This document shows positions 37,119-52,403 of a DNA stretch of 64,000 nucleotides, one piece after another. The notes beneath the pieces were generated by a model. The model had not been told where the DNA came from. It worked only from the letters and a program-made list of their open reading frames with translations, and ran no database searches. The stretch lies in the NCBI GenBank assembly GCA_013399305.1, contig VXAI01000019.1, forward strand, positions 1,083,034-1,147,033. The letters are read 5' to 3'. Every line of letters begins with the position of its first letter. Within the stretch, counting starts at the first letter, position 1. The DNA is from Rostratula benghalensis (taxonomy: Eukaryota; Chordata; Aves; Charadriiformes; Rostratulidae). A program made the position numbers and the translations under genes.

Positions 37119-40100
37119 GTGATGCAAATTACAGGCAAAGCTAGTCCAAACATAAGCTGGCAACATTTCTCACAGCCCCGAATACACATCAAAGCAAAAC
37201 TTCAAAACAAAGATGAAGGAGTATTAAGTAGTTCAGTGACTGTTTCTTTTCCGATGTCGGGTTGATTTTTTCCATGGCAAATGACTCGTCTATTACTGAT
37301 AAATGGATGTCACGTCAACTACACCACCCACTGAAAAAGCTTGTCTCTTCATTAGCATACTTTTAGATATTAATTTGAAAAATTCCATTAAAAATGTACA
37401 CACACAAAACTACATACTGAAAACTGATAAGTATAAATCCCATTTGTTGGAAGAACTGGTTACCTTAGTTACCACACAAGCAGTTTGAAACAGTTTCTCT
37501 ACTGCAGCAAGTGTTGGATGTTTTGCTACTACACTTTCTTTTAGTTCTGCAATGCAGCAGAAGAAACAGACAAAAATACCCTAACAAACCCACAATTAAA
37601 AACATTTGAGATGTCAGCCACTAACACGGGGATATTCCCACAAACAAAACACGGGAGATTTGAATTAGACTCTGGGATCTCACGTGCTGAAAGGCTCAAG
37701 AGCTTCTAAGCAACTGAAGTCAAAGGAGGTGCTTGAAGGTATTGAGCTTAAATACTGATATCCACTGGTAAGTATTCACTGCTCCAGCTGAAATATTTAG
37801 CATCAGTGGGTATTTCAGACCTAAAATCCCCCCCTACTCATACTTTGTCCCTTACTATGACAGTAAGGATGAAAATGGGGATATCACCTTCCATGACGTT
37901 ATCAAAATAAATTAATTAAAGATTGTTAAGCTTTTAGTTCCTGTAAAGATAATTGAAACAGGAAAAAAAAAAGGTAGGGCAAAATAAAAATTCTGTCTTT
38001 AGAGTGTGACTTAGTACTTACTAATGAATGAGAAATGGGGTCATGCACAGAGCGATGAAAAGAAAAAAAAAATAATTAGCACTTACTCTTTGAATTTTGT
38101 CCTTCCTATAAAATGAATGAGAAACAGTTTCCATGGAAACACTTCATACATATAGAATTACATTTCATACATAAAAGCAATGGGATTACAAGCGATATAA
38201 GGTAATACAGTTAGTCTAATTTCTGATATTTCCTAACTGTCAAATCCTTAATTATATTATTTTGTTATCAGGGTAATTAAGAAGGCTCTATTATAGTATT
38301 TTATTTCACTAATACCATTTATCTTGCAAACTACCTTCCAAAACATGACACTTCATCAACAGCTACTTTGCCTAACTTTTAGCACTGATTCTATACTACC
38401 TTGGACCTGATTTTATTTTTAGAATAATTAAGATGCAGACAGTGGGCAGATCAAACATTAATATTGCCTCTCATTTTCATGCAATTGCTGGCTAATATTA
38501 TCCTACTGTTTTTAAATCTTCTTCACAGTATGAAGCTATACTAATTAAAAACTGGTGTGTGCTTTATTCACAAATATTTAAGGACTCAGATCAAATGTTT
38601 TGAAATCTCACAGATGAAAAATTCAGTACTTCTCTGCAATATCTTCTACAATCCAGCAAGCACTAGGTTGTCTCCTTTAGTATTTCCTATAATTTTTATT
38701 ATAGATTAAATTGGTTTAGTAATAAAACAGAGGGGACTCAATTAAGCATTTACAGTTTTATTTAAATGTTTAAAATATGGCTTTACTTTCTAACTGAACT
38801 TGTTAAAACTTTCAGATTAACCAAGATACAGAAAGAAAAAAAAAAGATACAGAAAGTAAAATTATTTTAGATTCAAAGGAAATTTCTGTAAACAAATTCT
38901 ATAATCTAATTCTAAACTAATGTCCATACACTATTTCTATACAGTAATAACCATAACCTATATTGGAATGCAAACTATTCATACAATAAAATATATTCTT
39001 CATTAATGGTTTAATGAAAGATGCTCCTGAAATATATATTTATGACAGGCAGTTATAACTTAAACTACATACTCAATTATGGACAAGTTCATTAACGAAA
39101 AAATATGATTTTTACAAAGCATCTTGCAGCCCTGGTATATGATTTTCGTTATTTTATTATTTTTTTAAAGAAACAACAGAAGCTTGACTGAGAAAAACAA
39201 GGCTCTTATCTATATTAGATATAGAAAAGTAATAAAATATCTTCCAGGAACTATCTTCCCAAGTAGGTAAGAGGAAGATAAGAAAACAAAATGAAGACTT
39301 TATTTTGGAATCTTTTCACTAATCTGCAGAAATACCATAACTGTAATTATAGTGCTTGTGAATAGTACTAAAAATAAAGCAGCATTAAGGTTATTTGACT
39401 GTCTTAATAATGACTTCACTTAATATATTCAAATGTCACATTTAATCATAACATTTATTTTTCTTTAATGCTCAGCTTGACATGTCTCTAAAACCTCTTT
39501 ATCCTATATTATTAATACCATATCAACCCATCTTTTATTTTCCTACAGTTAACATTTTGCATAGATGCAAAAACATGAATATTCAGTCACAAGTGTAATC
39601 CTGACATTAACAGTACAACTACCAAAGCACCAAAGGTTATTTTATATAATCCCAATTATTTTCAGAGTTTTTCCTTTTCAAATTTTAAGTGATCTTTCCA
39701 AGGACTAGCAAAAAGGATCTGAATTTTATTAATGTGAAATTGTACTTCTATCGCTTAAATCCAAATTCCAAAGCCCTGGGGTCAGGTGTGCAGGGACAAC
39801 AGGGAAAAAAAGTTGGAGAAAAAAGGGGAATATAGGACTCTACAGGAAAATACATAGCCTAAACTTCTGTTTATGGTTGCAAACCTGAAGCAACTGGTAG
39901 TAAAACCCAGCAAAGTTTTGGAATCACTGTTTTAGGTTCTGAAGTTTGAAAATTTTTGCCCACAGCTGAGCAGGGAATGAAAATTACATTTCACAAGCAG
40001 GGTTTTATAATTTAGCCTTTTTCTTAGTCTTTGCTTCTAAAAGACCTAAACCCTTTAGTAAGCTGACTAAATTTTTCCAAAAATATCGCTTGTTTTGTCA

Positions 40101-43100
40101 AAGGTACAAAGAACTCTATAAACCCCAAAGATAATTTGTTTATTAGTTTGTTTATTAGCCATTGAATAAAATCTATGACCTCAGGTGCCTTAACAACATT
40201 TTCTGGTATTTACATAAATCTTGCGGAATAATATTTAGCATGCTTTATCTGAAGAAAGAGGCTATCACAGAGCTTCTAAATTAAAAGAACATCCTGGTAA
40301 AAAATAATGAAGTAGCTGGATTCCAATTCCTGTGTGTGATAAAGCAGGTGCAATTTGCTATTCACGACAATTTATTTTTAGATCAAATACAAAATCCTCT
40401 AAAATAGAATCTACTTGTAAACAAATACAAAATGTACCACAGTCCTACAACTCCTATTTATGAATGTAAAAAAAACCCCACTTTAACTATTTTATCCACT
40501 AAAGCATAGCCCTGTTTCTTAAATTCCTTCGTGAAACAGGTTGCAATTTTTATTTGTATAGAGAGAAGACACAGTTATAATTTCTAAGTACATCAGTTCA
40601 GGAAAAATGGACATTAAATGACCACAGTAATTTAAAAATGTTTTTCAAAAAAACCCTCTTGATTAATTTTTAAGATTTCCTGGCCAAGAAAGCATTTGCT
40701 AAATAGTATTTTCAAGCCAGCCAAACAGAACTGTAATGAGGTAGTTGAGGAAGATAAATCTCTGCAGTATGTTACCATACCACTTTTATCTTTCAAAATT
40801 AATTTCCAAAAGAGATGTAGATTTATTTATTTATTTCTCAGTAATGCTCAAATCTTCTGACTCCCAAGTTCACACATTTGACTTTCAGGGTAATGCTGAT
40901 ATAATTCAGTGATGTCTACTGCTGAAGAACATAACTTAGGACTGTAACAAGCCCATATAGATACCAGCAAACAACGATTCATGTGCCATTTAATATCTAA
41001 AAAGGAAAACTTATACTGTAAAACTTGTTGCTGCCAGCTGAACATGTCAATATACACGTTCCAGTAATTTTAAACTGGTCTCCCACTTAAAACTGGCCGA
41101 GGTGTTTGTTTGTCTGGTTTTGTAAGTCCCTTCAAAGAGTGTGTCCAATAACAACAATTCCTTGACATTCATAAAAGACTGAAAGACTGCTTCAAACTTT
41201 AGGCCAACAGCAGTGACCATCCATTAAAAGACCACGTAAATACTAGTAGTTTTGGTAGTTCAAGTAAGTGCTTTAGCCATCAGCACATTGCCAATGACGC
41301 ATGAGGATTACTGTTCTTCAGAAAACAAACGAAACCTTTAAGAATGCCTGTCATCCATGGGGAAAAGAAAAACAACCACCACCACACTCTCAATCCCACC
41401 TCTCCTCCCCCCTCCAAAAAAAACCACTAAAAAACCCAAACAAAATACCCAGAAAGGCTATAACTAGAGATTAATTCCTGCTCCTGCAACCACAGCACCA
41501 TAAGAAGTATAACTTTCTCAAATAAAACAAATTCTGAGTAAATATTATGCCATACCAGATGGCCATCCTTCATAAAGTAAAATACTAGCTCTTTTTTAAT
41601 GTGGTATCAGTGTTCCATAGAAGGGTGTCACAAGCATAAACGACAGCAGCTTTTCCACAAAAATTTTGGAAATAATTTTATCATAAATCTAAGCAGTTGC
41701 TGAGTTCTGCTCTAGGATCATTCCACCTCTTATGTGTTTCTAATGCACAGTTTAAGATTGTGCCTTCACTTTCCAGTAGGCATAGTTGTCATCACAGAGC
41801 CAAAAAGTCAATTATCTATTGTACATGTTAATCCTTATCCTATAATTAAATACAGGGTTTGTAGATTAAAGATCAAATTCCAGGTGGGTGGAAAAACTAG
41901 AAGATTGTACCGAGTTGCCTGAAACCCAAGAAATGAAGATTAAATTGCTAGATTAGCAGAAGAAGGGTTTAGAAAAGCTGAGGAGTCAACGAAAAAAGAA
42001 AAATTAATGGCAGAACCACAGCCAGTCTGAAGAAGACGAACTTGTGAAAAGTGCCTTCAAAACCAGGTATAGTCAAATCAGTGTTGGAGCAATGTGGAAA
42101 ACTCAAAGCAAACTAACATCAGCTGCTTTGCATACGTTCTCTGCCAGGAATGTGAAGCAGAGTTGGGCTTATATTTTGGCATGAACTACCAAAATTTGTG
42201 GAGAATGGGAGGACCTCTGTTACTGCTTAGTTAGCAGAAAGGTGCACCAAGATCCTGTGTCTGATGTTCTCTGTCCCAGAAAGTAACAACTAGATCTCGG
42301 ACCAGAAAAGAATATATTAACTGACTATACAAAGCAATAGCATGAGCTCAGTTCATGCCAAAATATAACTAACAACGTCACTCATGGCTGCCAAAGGTTG
42401 GGAGTATGATGTAAAGTTCTATGGATCAGGAAACAAAGGTGAAAGCAAGAAGCATTAATCTGGAACACCACAAAAGAATGAAGGTGAAGCCTGGCAGTAA
42501 TATGCATGAAGGTCCAAAAACAGAGACTTAATAAAAAGGAACCTTTAATTAAGTACCAGCCAGTAATAAAATGGATAGGGTTTTGCTGAACTAAGTCCCA
42601 GCTCCAGATATTATGATTTTTTCTAAACAGCATCTAGTCTTAGCCATTTGTCTTTCCTTCTAACTACCATGTTTCATTTAAGCTAGACTACAATAAAGAA
42701 AACAGAGGTTCTGCCCTGTGCAATGGACCCGTTCAAGTTTTACCTACTGTTGTAGCAAAGCCCACCTGGGACTTACCTACAAAAACTGAAGAGGTTCACT
42801 AAATCAGAGAAGTTACAGCTCCTGCCACTGCAGTTACTTCTGATCTAGTAAGGCACATAAAAGACAGAACTGTACTCTTAAAAGCAATAAATTGTAATTA
42901 TCTAAATTGATGTTGCCACTTTGTTGGAACATGCCCCTGTGATTGTCTCTACCCTACTCCTCCCAGGAGCAGGAAGCCATACAACGGTCACTGTAGGTCA
43001 CGAAGCAGGTTTGAGCAGAGTATCTTGATGGTTGGAGAGACAGGTAGAGTCCATCTACCTGATGCAACTCCACAAAACACTTCTTCACAAGAAGGAAATA

Positions 43101-46100
43101 AATACAACATTATAAAAGAACAATTTATAAAAATAGGTAAGTCCACATATTATGGAATTTTAAGCAATCTTCTACTATGTAAGTTACTTTAACATTATTT
43201 TCCATGGGTTCTCTTACAAATTATGTGCCTTTTTTTTTTTTCCCCCCCTCCCAGGCCTCCACTCATATTCTAAGGAATCCTACTACGTTCAGCAGCAGTG
43301 TACTATTACTGAGAAATCATTTCAGTTCTCACTTATAAGAACTTATGTGGGAATATTCACAGCTCACCAGTTAGGTTTCACAACAGAAACTTAAACACAG
43401 TATCTTCCCTCCATACAAATACATATGCACACCTGCAATAGCCAACAGAGTTCCTCCCATTCTCTACAGAAGAGTGTTTCTATCCATCTGTCAAGGAACA
43501 GAATAGGTATGGGAAAGGGACAGATACTATGACAGATACAACATAGCTTAACTTTTTAATAATAGAATGAATTTTCATTTGATAATCCATTAAATAAACC
43601 AAACCATTCAAAAGTAGGAAAACTTCCTTCTGAAAAATAAGTTTCTTCCGTATAAGATGTGTAAGTTACTGACTATTGTAAGTGAAGTTAAACACTTATT
43701 AGGCTATTACTGACTTATCATATGACCATTTGCAAACTATTTTAAAAAACCCAAACTCTAAACCTTTCTGTGACAGCCAGCATTTGGGAAGTGCACCTTT
43801 AATGAAGTTAGCTTCATTTACTTCAATGTAGAAAATAACTTGCATACAGCTGCAACACACGTTTCTTGTAAGTGCTTACTCAAATTCATGATTTTCTAAC
43901 AACAACAACAAAAAAAAAATCTTCCCCTGCCTCCCCTCCTTTCACACATGAATAGAGCACATTATGCCTAATTGAAAACTGCAGTCAGAAAAGCAATCAG
44001 ACTGACACGGTTAATAACAGGAGCTTCTCCTAAAGCATCATTATAGGCTAAATTGGAATTGTGGGTTTCCTAAATATGAATTTTAGAACAAAGCGCAAAA
44101 AAAAAAAAAATCAGAGTAGTTCTAGAAAAGTGATTTAACTTCCTCCCCCTCCCCCCCCTTTTTCTGTTATCAGATACTGTTTTCTTCTTTGTTTTTCATA
44201 CTTTTGATTCTAGACCACTAGCACCTTGTGCTCTCTCTATTCCCCTCCACCCTCCCCAGGAGAAAAGCAGTGGTAGAAAACTACAGTACTAACAAAGAAA
44301 GAGCATCAGTCTGGAAGAAAGCAACTGAATTACAGAGGTCACACAGAAAACCTACTGGATATTGACATCCTTGTCAAAACTGATGGAGAATTTTTCTATA
44401 GAAAGAATGGCATTTTTAATAAAATTATCTTCTTCTACATACTCAGACAAAAGAAAATCAAAGTTACCTATCAAAGTGATTATGCACAGTAATGAAATGA
44501 CTAATTTTTTTAATTTAGACTGCAATTTCATTGTATAATTACCGTAAACCAAGGTATAATTAAAATCTCCACACATGGCCACACTGAACCTTATCATGTT
44601 CAGGTACTGATGTCCACTCTACATTAATCTTTAAACAGAAAATACTACAATTCACAGTTCTCAATATGCTGATACTCGGGTGTCCTTTCCTTTCTCTAAG
44701 CCTTTTTTGGCTACTCCTGAAGCTATTTCCCCACAGGCTTCAAGAGTGAAAATACAATTTTACCACAGTAAAAAATAAATTTCTAAGTTATGAATACCTA
44801 TTTATAGCCTTGCCAGTGATAAGGTAAGGTCCCAGTTTCACATAATTCTATATATGGAAATGATATGACTGCTGCACTATGTTCAAAGAAAACTGATACC
44901 TGACTTTAGTACATCACCTCTGTTTACAAGCATCCTGTCTAATGTGACTTTTTTCCAAACAATTAGTTATCTCTTCAATGTCTTCTTTATCCTGCTGTTT
45001 GTTTTCAGCTGTGTTTGGTATTGACTTCTCCACGAAACCACACTTACTATTTATTGCTAATGAAACCAGCAGCAAACAAATTGAGCTACAGAGAAATTAA
45101 TCCAAGTGGACAATTAAGTACCTGTGCTAATTGTTTTTGTCGTTTGACAGCACCTTTATTTAGCCCATTGAAAGGAAAGAGTAACTCACCTGGCTGCCAA
45201 GAACTAGAAAAAAACTTCACGTTTGAATAAGACAGATGCATCTTATCCCATTTTTGAAAGCATTTCCACAAGAAAAAATTCAGATCTTCGGTAAGATTTT
45301 ATTTACAATTTACCTTTGGATCTTTTTCAAATACTGTTGCTGCTAAGTAGGAGAGTTTAAAACATTGGGTTTGTACCATCTATGGGTTTTATATCAAAAT
45401 GGCACAGATATTTTTTATCTTGGGTTCTTTAATGATTACCATAAAAGTGTATATCACAATTATTGGGTCACAAAATCCATCATTTTCTCCTGCCGTAATG
45501 AAAAAATGCAGTACTATCTCTGTCCTCTGCAAAGAACAGTAAATCAAAAAAAGAAACCAAAACATAACCAGTTTGTGAAAAAAAAAAGAAAAAACAAAAA
45601 AAACAAAAAAAACCCACCAGCACAAACAAACAAGAAAAAACATTACCCTCAGCACTTGCACTCTTCACTCACTGATTAAATAAAGCCTTCTTTGCAAAAA
45701 TAGTACCATTTTACACCATTAAACTTAGCCACCCCTACTACTGGACTGAGCCTATTAACATTTAAGAGACCAATTCTACAAATTCCACTTTTTTTTCAAA
45801 AATGATATTTTCCCTTTAACTGTTTACCTGAAAACCAATCTTTCCACAGCTCAAGTTCAGCCATCATGATTTCTGCCATAACTATTTACACTGCTACAAG
45901 GATTTATTGGGGTCCCTAAAAATAATAAAATGTAAAGAAGGGGGATGAGAAAACAACCTCCAGGTAAACATTCTCTGCAGAAATCTTGTGAATTTAGTGG
46001 ATCATAATGTGAATAAAGATTCTAATCAGGAAAGTTTCTTAGTTTGTTATAGTCATCCTGTGAAATCCTCATTATGGTAGGGAATTGTATTTTCACAGCA

Positions 46101-48088
46101 GCGGTAAGCATGCAAAAAACGTACTATTTAGCATAAAGACTTGTAAATCCTAACATCTGAACACACAAGGTTTATTTCCTCATTGTCCAATTAACCAAAA
46201 AGATAAATCCCCATATGGCAAGTATGGATCATCCACGTACTATTAGAACCACTGTCAGTTACCAAAGGCATAATCTTAGAATTGTTAAGCTTTTTTTTTT
46301 TTTTTATACTATCTGTAATAGAACTACATTAATGTACAGATAATAGATTAGTATGCAGAATTATGGGAAATCAAAAGCCAGAGCATTGCAAGAACCACCG
46401 AACTGGGAACAAATTCACCTAACACAGTGAAAGAAGATAAAAACAAGAAAACATTAGATGGCAGTATATAGTAAATAATTCATGACCTATTATCATTAAA
46501 GAGCGTGATAGTGGAAGAATGGGTGTCTGAAAGAGGTGCACAGGATTTAAATAACCATTGTACTAGACATTATTGTTAGCAAGAATAAAAGACTGTCCTT
46601 GAGCAAAGGGAAGAAAAAAAACCAAAACAACATCATCCTTTATGGTTATTCTTTCAGCTAGAATTGGCTATCTTTCATACATCTGATAATTTAAAAAACT
46701 CTGTAAAATGCCATCACACACAAAACCTTTCATGCAAGACAGACCTCACACACAGTGGCAGACATTACACATACAGCACACACTGGAAAACATTACAACT
46801 TCAATGCAAAATTATCTAGAGAAAGGACTCCACAAATATTTTAATCCTTCAGTAAATAGAGCTGATAGAATAAGGTATACATAATGTTTATTAACTACAG
46901 AGAAGCATTACATTTCATAAATTTTTAAGTTAAGCTTTGTATCAGCCAATGAGACCAACACATAACAGATCACCATCCCTCATTTACACTCAGTTGTAAA
47001 GGACCTAATCTGTAGATAGAAGATGAAACAAGATGCTCTTACCAAAGCCAAAACTGTAATTATTACATACAAGAATACACAAAAGCAGCTAACAGTATGG
47101 GGGCACTTTTATCTTCTATAGCTCTTTGCAAGAGATCAAGTGTGGTCATTTAACCTGCAACTTGAGGAAGAGGGACCCAGGAGTCAGAGTTCACAAGTCT
47201 CTAACACACTCAAGATTAACACTTGAGAACAGTAAGGAATCATAAGAGAAATCTTCCTGCAGTTCTTCCTAGCGGGGAATATGACCAGAACAATCTCACA
47301 CAGCCTTTAAGCCTTCCTGAATATTTCTGTGACATCTCGTACGCGGGTTTTTAGACAGGATGTTAGGTGTTCGACCTGAAGTACACAATGCCAAGAAAAT
47401 GCAAAACAGAACAATCAGGAGCCTTTCATCCCGCAGTCTTTAGTCTATATATTATCTTGTAAATTGTTGTGGTTTTTCTCATCCTTAGATTATTGATAAT
47501 TTTTGCACAACGGTTTGTGTCATTATATCTAATTACATAATCAGAGTGAATTTAAGTAGCCACTAAATGAGAAAATTTAATTACCTATGATTTATTGAGC
47601 TGCAAACCATGACAGACTCTAGATGAGAAACAGGTTCAGAAATGAGCCTTTTCTTTTCTGACACTAGAAAATCTGAAAATAAGGTAGTAGTGAAGTAGTG
47701 GCACAGTAGAGATGATGTAAAAAGGAACTGAATTTCTGCAATAGAACTAAAAGAAATTTAGGGAAATGCACAAGGCAGGAGACATGCACACCTTTCTCTG
47801 GTCTGCCTGTGTAGAATTGTGTGAAATAAAGCATTTAAACAGATTTTGTTTTTTAAAAAAGAGCTCTGTAATATCTTAAATAAACTGAATGAGAAAAAAG
47901 AACCCCATATATCGGAGGCATATTCCATTATAAAATTTATCACTGCTTTTTAATAATATCTCTGTTCCTTCTCTTCAATAATATGTTCTCCCCACTCTTG
48001 CAAAAACAGCTTCCTGTCCACTTCAGTTTTTCATATTTAGCTAGGGACTCAAAAAAAAAAAATAAAAGCATGAATATAATTTTTATGC
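37119..48088. other. Unique AT-rich DNA, no gene seen
   Basis: About 11 kb without a supported gene. Minor features are a perfect 12-bp tandem duplication at 40135-40158 (TTTGTTTATTAG twice), an AGATACAGAAAG pair at 38824 and 38845, pyrimidine tracts at 43229-43252 (T then C) and about 44137-44165, an A-rich patch at 45578-45616, and a T15 run at 46291-46305. The part at 41900-43080 is slightly richer in G and C but contains no domain, RNA gene or known repeat. Confidence 0.5.
45578..45616 (+). repeat. A-rich low-complexity tract
   Basis: Runs of seven to ten A separated by single G or C. Frames through it give lysine-rich (plus) or phenylalanine-rich (minus) peptides that are not coding evidence. 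Confidence 0.85.
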
Positions 48089-48171
48089 NNNNNNNNNNNN
48101 NNNNNNNNNNNNNNNNNNNNNNNNNNNNNNNNNNNNNNNNNNNNNNNNNNNNNNNNNNNNNNNNNNNNNNN
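48089..48171. other. Assembly gap, 83 N
   Basis: Eighty-three undetermined bases. The left flank contains an A12 run (48051-48062) and AT-rich sequence, and the right flank begins ATATAAAATATA. The missing part is probably an AT-rich low-complexity tract. Confidence 1.
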
Positions 48172-49611
48172 ATATAAAATATAATTGAAGAATATTTTTC
48201 TGTGAGTATGTGTTATACACTGTAGATTTTGAATCTCAAGAGAAATTTGAGTGCAGCAATCCCTAAAGACTCAGTCTCAAGCATTTTTGAAGAATGAACT
48301 CATTATATATTTCTGAACAGTAAGTCATAGGGCTTCATTTGTGTTATGTAGAGCTCTCCTAAAAGCTAAAAATAAATCAGTGGAAGATCAGATTTCACAT
48401 ATTTTGTTGCTGTTAAGCTTATCATGACATGAACTTCTCAATGATTTAAGATTAGCTCATGTAAGGTGGACTGAGCATGATGATGCATTTCCACAGGCTT
48501 TTTCCCCCACCTTATAAAACAAGCCTTTTATGATAATTAGAATAGCCTACTTTCTAAAAGCATATAATATTTAAAATACTCTGGCTCTTCCCACCCCTGC
48601 CCCCTTGATATCACAAGATGGCAAATACAAAATTCTTTCCAATAATAAATTAGTACTTTATTGAAACTGAGCATTAAAGATCAAAATTCTTAGGTTTATA
48701 GCTACTGAGCAGGAGAGCTCCAGAGGAACTAAGATACAGTTTATATGTTATAAAATGTTATCACACTTACTTTTATTCAAGCACAGTGCAAACAAAGTTA
48801 GCTTACTCTGAGTTCACATTATATTTCTATCCAATCTATGTATATGATCAGGAAAAAAAAGTCCCTTTAGTTTGAAAAGCCTTCAAAACAATAACACAGC
48901 TAGCTACTTTGCTTTGCTTGCTAGCCATCAAATTGTAATACTTTTCAGACAGCTCCAAATCAGTGTGAATTCACAATAAGGATCTGGAGACAAACTCCAG
49001 TTGGTCTTTTGTATAACCCATTCTTCTCCAGAAGAACCAAAGAACTAATTGTGCTTACATTGTATCAGTTATGTGTAGTTCCATGCACAGATACCTACAA
49101 TTTTACAATACTTGGAAGAAGAAAAAACAGACTAGGAAGTAGGATTGGGATGAATGGTACATTTCCCCCCCATTTAGATTAATACTGAGTAGTTTTGCTT
49201 CAGTAACATGATACAGTCATATTCCACTCTCTCAAACTATTCATAACAAGATTATACATTGTCAGCCTGAATTTGAAGAAAGAGTTGACGTATAAAACAG
49301 CAAGTTCTTGGGAATAAATGAACATCCATTATTATAGAGAAACCAATTTTTCTTCTTAATTTAAGCATAAATTGACTATGCCCAAATTTAGGTCCGTTTT
49401 ACCAAATAATTTGTTAGTAATATATATTCAGACCAGTTCAACAAAAAACTCTTGCCAACACATTTTTCCAGTTATTGCTAGCACTACAGTCAAAAACCTA
49501 AAAAAATATCAGCTGAGGAGTTTAAAAAAACATTAAAATATCAGGTTAAAAAAACATCACAGTATTACACATAATATGCAAATGAGGATTCTCTGCAAAA
49601 TGTTAACTTGG
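48172..49611. other. Unique AT-rich DNA, no gene seen
   Basis: About 1.4 kb of strongly AT-rich sequence with no gene, RNA gene or repeat recognised. Confidence 0.5.
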
Positions 49612-49702
49612 ACTCAGAGAATGGTTTGGGTTGGAAGGGACCTTAAAGATCATTGAGTTGCAACCATCCTGCCACGGCCAGGGACATCTCCCACTAGAAA
49701 CG
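49612..49702 (-). mobile_element. CR1 LINE 3' end fragment (minus strand)
   Basis: ACTCAGAGAATGGTTTGGGT, then TGGAAGGGACCTTAAAGATC, then CAACCATCCTGCCACGGCCA and GGGACATCTCCCACTAG, is the reverse complement of a CR1 3' end (gaggtgtccctgcc, ttaaggtcccttccaaccc). Only about 90 bases remain and the last tail unit is degenerate. A 5'-truncated, non-coding copy. Confidence 0.93.
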
Positions 49703-51845
49703 TGACGAAGTAGAAGAAGATGTTTCAGTGAAAGAGGTGTTCCTATTCAAACATCACCAAGATTGACTAATTCAATCCCAATAGTCATGGTCCCATCCCC
49801 CCACCCTACTTCTTACTCACTCCAAAACCTGCTTAGAATTCATGTTAAAGCTGATAAATAACCCCTCAATCTGATTTCTCTACAACTTGTGGAAATACTC
49901 ACCATTGTCCTACAACTTCACATGTTATTTCATTGTGATTTTTTTTATTAGTTTCTGATGCATTCTACTCCTCCTCACCTTCCTTATAACTCAAAAATAT
50001 ATCCAGTTTCTTTTGCACTCATATCTAGCTCCCATAACCTTCCTATTTTTCCAGATGTTCATACACTTTCCAAACACTACTTTCATCTCCCAAGCTCCTC
50101 ATCATAATTTTTCCTTATATTTGTTGATGTCAAGAGATAACCGCAGTTCTTTTGGATTTTGTTTTAAACACATTTATATTCTGTGATTTATTTTTATCTG
50201 AAAAGTTTACATGCCTAATTCAGGCATATTGATTCATTGTATATCTTCATTTAAAAAAAAAGAAACAACAAACAGGCTATTACAGCAGGGATTGAGAGCA
50301 TCCACGTTACCAGCTTCTCTCTTTCAGTTCTCTTACTGACTTGACATTTGAAGCAAATTTCTTCCTAAGATGTCTCTAAGATTTCATAGTAGACCACTGC
50401 AATTTTAGACAAACAAATATTATCCTAACACGTAAGAAAGTTTCTAAAGTGCAGTAGATATTTGGACACTGACACTGATTGTGCCCTAATTTAGGGCACT
50501 CTGGTCACTGCTATCCATGAAATATACAATAATCCAATAGCCAAAACAGTAGTTTAAGTGTCGGTATTATAGGTCAATCTATCTCATCTTCAAATACAGC
50601 TCGAAAGAAACTGCTTTCAGTCTGGGAACCCAGGTCAATGCATGACCTTGATCAGCTCTTCAATACAGCATTGAACTCCTCCCTGTATTGGTTGGTAGCA
50701 TCCTCAGAGTGTGATGAGGAATCTGAAGCTTCGATACACTTGGCAACCAGAAAACTACTATGATTTTTTTGAGAGGTGAACTGCACACCATATGTAGGGA
50801 TTCAGTGCTGAATAAACATTTTCATTCCCTCTACAAAGAGAGGAAGTACTGTTTACTATGTCCAACACTAGTTCATAACTTCTATAGATAACTCTATCCT
50901 GTATATAAAGAGGAGTAAAATGTTTTCTGCTTCCCACTGCTTTATTCTAAGTACAATTACCACAGAAATATTAGAAATATATTAAAATGTATTCCATGTG
51001 TATATTTTTCCTTATATCAAAAAAACATAAAGCAGATAAAATAAAGATGATTAAAATTAAGCTTATAAATCCATATTTAATTATCCCCAATCCTATCAAC
51101 TCTTTTCTCATAAAAATTCTTTCAAACATATTTACGTACATAAATGCATGTGTTTCTTCTATATCTACATATAAAAATGCATTTCTGAAAATACATAAAG
51201 AATCCTGTTAGAGTGTTGAACATCCATTACTAATCTGAGAATTGTAATGTTCCTTCATATAAATGTGAACAGTATGAGACAATATGTTCTTGCTGAAATG
51301 CCACAGAATTTGACTAAACTGGAATAAAATTTCTTATCCGGTCTCAGCAGTCACATTTCTTTACCTGGTCACCAAACCATGCCATGAATTTAAACAGCTT
51401 ACTTGTGCATTCACTTGAATGAAAGATAGATAAGATTTGGTAATGAGAAAAATTAAACTTAACAAGCTGAAAAACTTTGCTGCTTATAGTTATGCCCAGA
51501 AAGCCGTAGGCTTACTACATGTATGCAACAATAAAACCATCTCAGAGTTTATAGTCCAACAAGATACAATTGATGGTAACAAAGAGTCAATACATAAGCA
51601 AAAAAGTTTGAATTTAAATCCTTTTTCCAGGAATAACAGTACCGGCATACTGCATGTTGTGAGAACGTACTCTGCAGACAGGAGAGTTGCTCACTATTCT
51701 AATATCACTACACCACATTTGATATCATCTCAAATATCATTACCTTCATTTCAGTTTGTTTCAGACTCAAGCTATTCCCAGCCAAATGAAACTAAACATT
51801 CTACAAATTGCCTTCATCGTGCCATTAAGCAGCTTGCAGGTTTTC

Positions 51846-51885
51846 ATATGTATGTGTATGTATATACACACAGATATACACATAT
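51846..51885 (+). repeat. TG/TA-rich low-complexity tract
   Basis: Alternating ATGTATGTGTATGTATA and ACACACAGATATACACATA, a degenerate purine-pyrimidine tract. It contributes the Tyr/His/Val-rich part of an overlapping frame. Confidence 0.75.
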
Positions 51886-52389
51886 TCAGAGAGACAAAGA
51901 ATCAAGACTACCTCAATCTGAAATGCCTAGATTTTGGCATTTGTTGGAAGATGACTGCTTCACTTGATGAAATAAATTTTAAAAAATTTCACCATTATGT
52001 GAAAGTAAAAGCAAAATGCAGTTATAACCCACATAAATTAATGGAATAATTCATAGATAATGAAATACACTTAGTAGGAAAAAAACCCAAACAAAAATGT
52101 TGTAAAGCCACACTCATTTTGTTACATTTATGTGCCCAAACTGTAAAATTCTGAGCAGGACTGTGGCATTATTATTCTATTATTACATCTATTCAATACA
52201 TGCTACAACAAAGATTCTTCCTTATGCGCACTTTAAAATTTTAGTCAATAAAAAGGCATACGTACATGCTGAACTACAAACTTAGGTTTTTACCATGACA
52301 AAAACTATTATCAGAGAGTATAGAAATTTAGCATGATTTTACAGAGTCAAGCAGTACAGCTGATAAGGTGGTGCTGAAAGGTAAGAATG

Positions 52390-52403
52390 CATATATATAT
52401 ATG
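52390..52403 (+). repeat. Short (TA)n tract
   Basis: Six TA units flanked by GC on the left and GTGCATAC on the right. A simple repeat. Confidence 0.8.

Noticed and set aside
45389..45679. Lysine-rich (plus) and phenylalanine-rich (minus) frames
   Set aside because: Produced by the A-rich low-complexity tract at 45578-45616.
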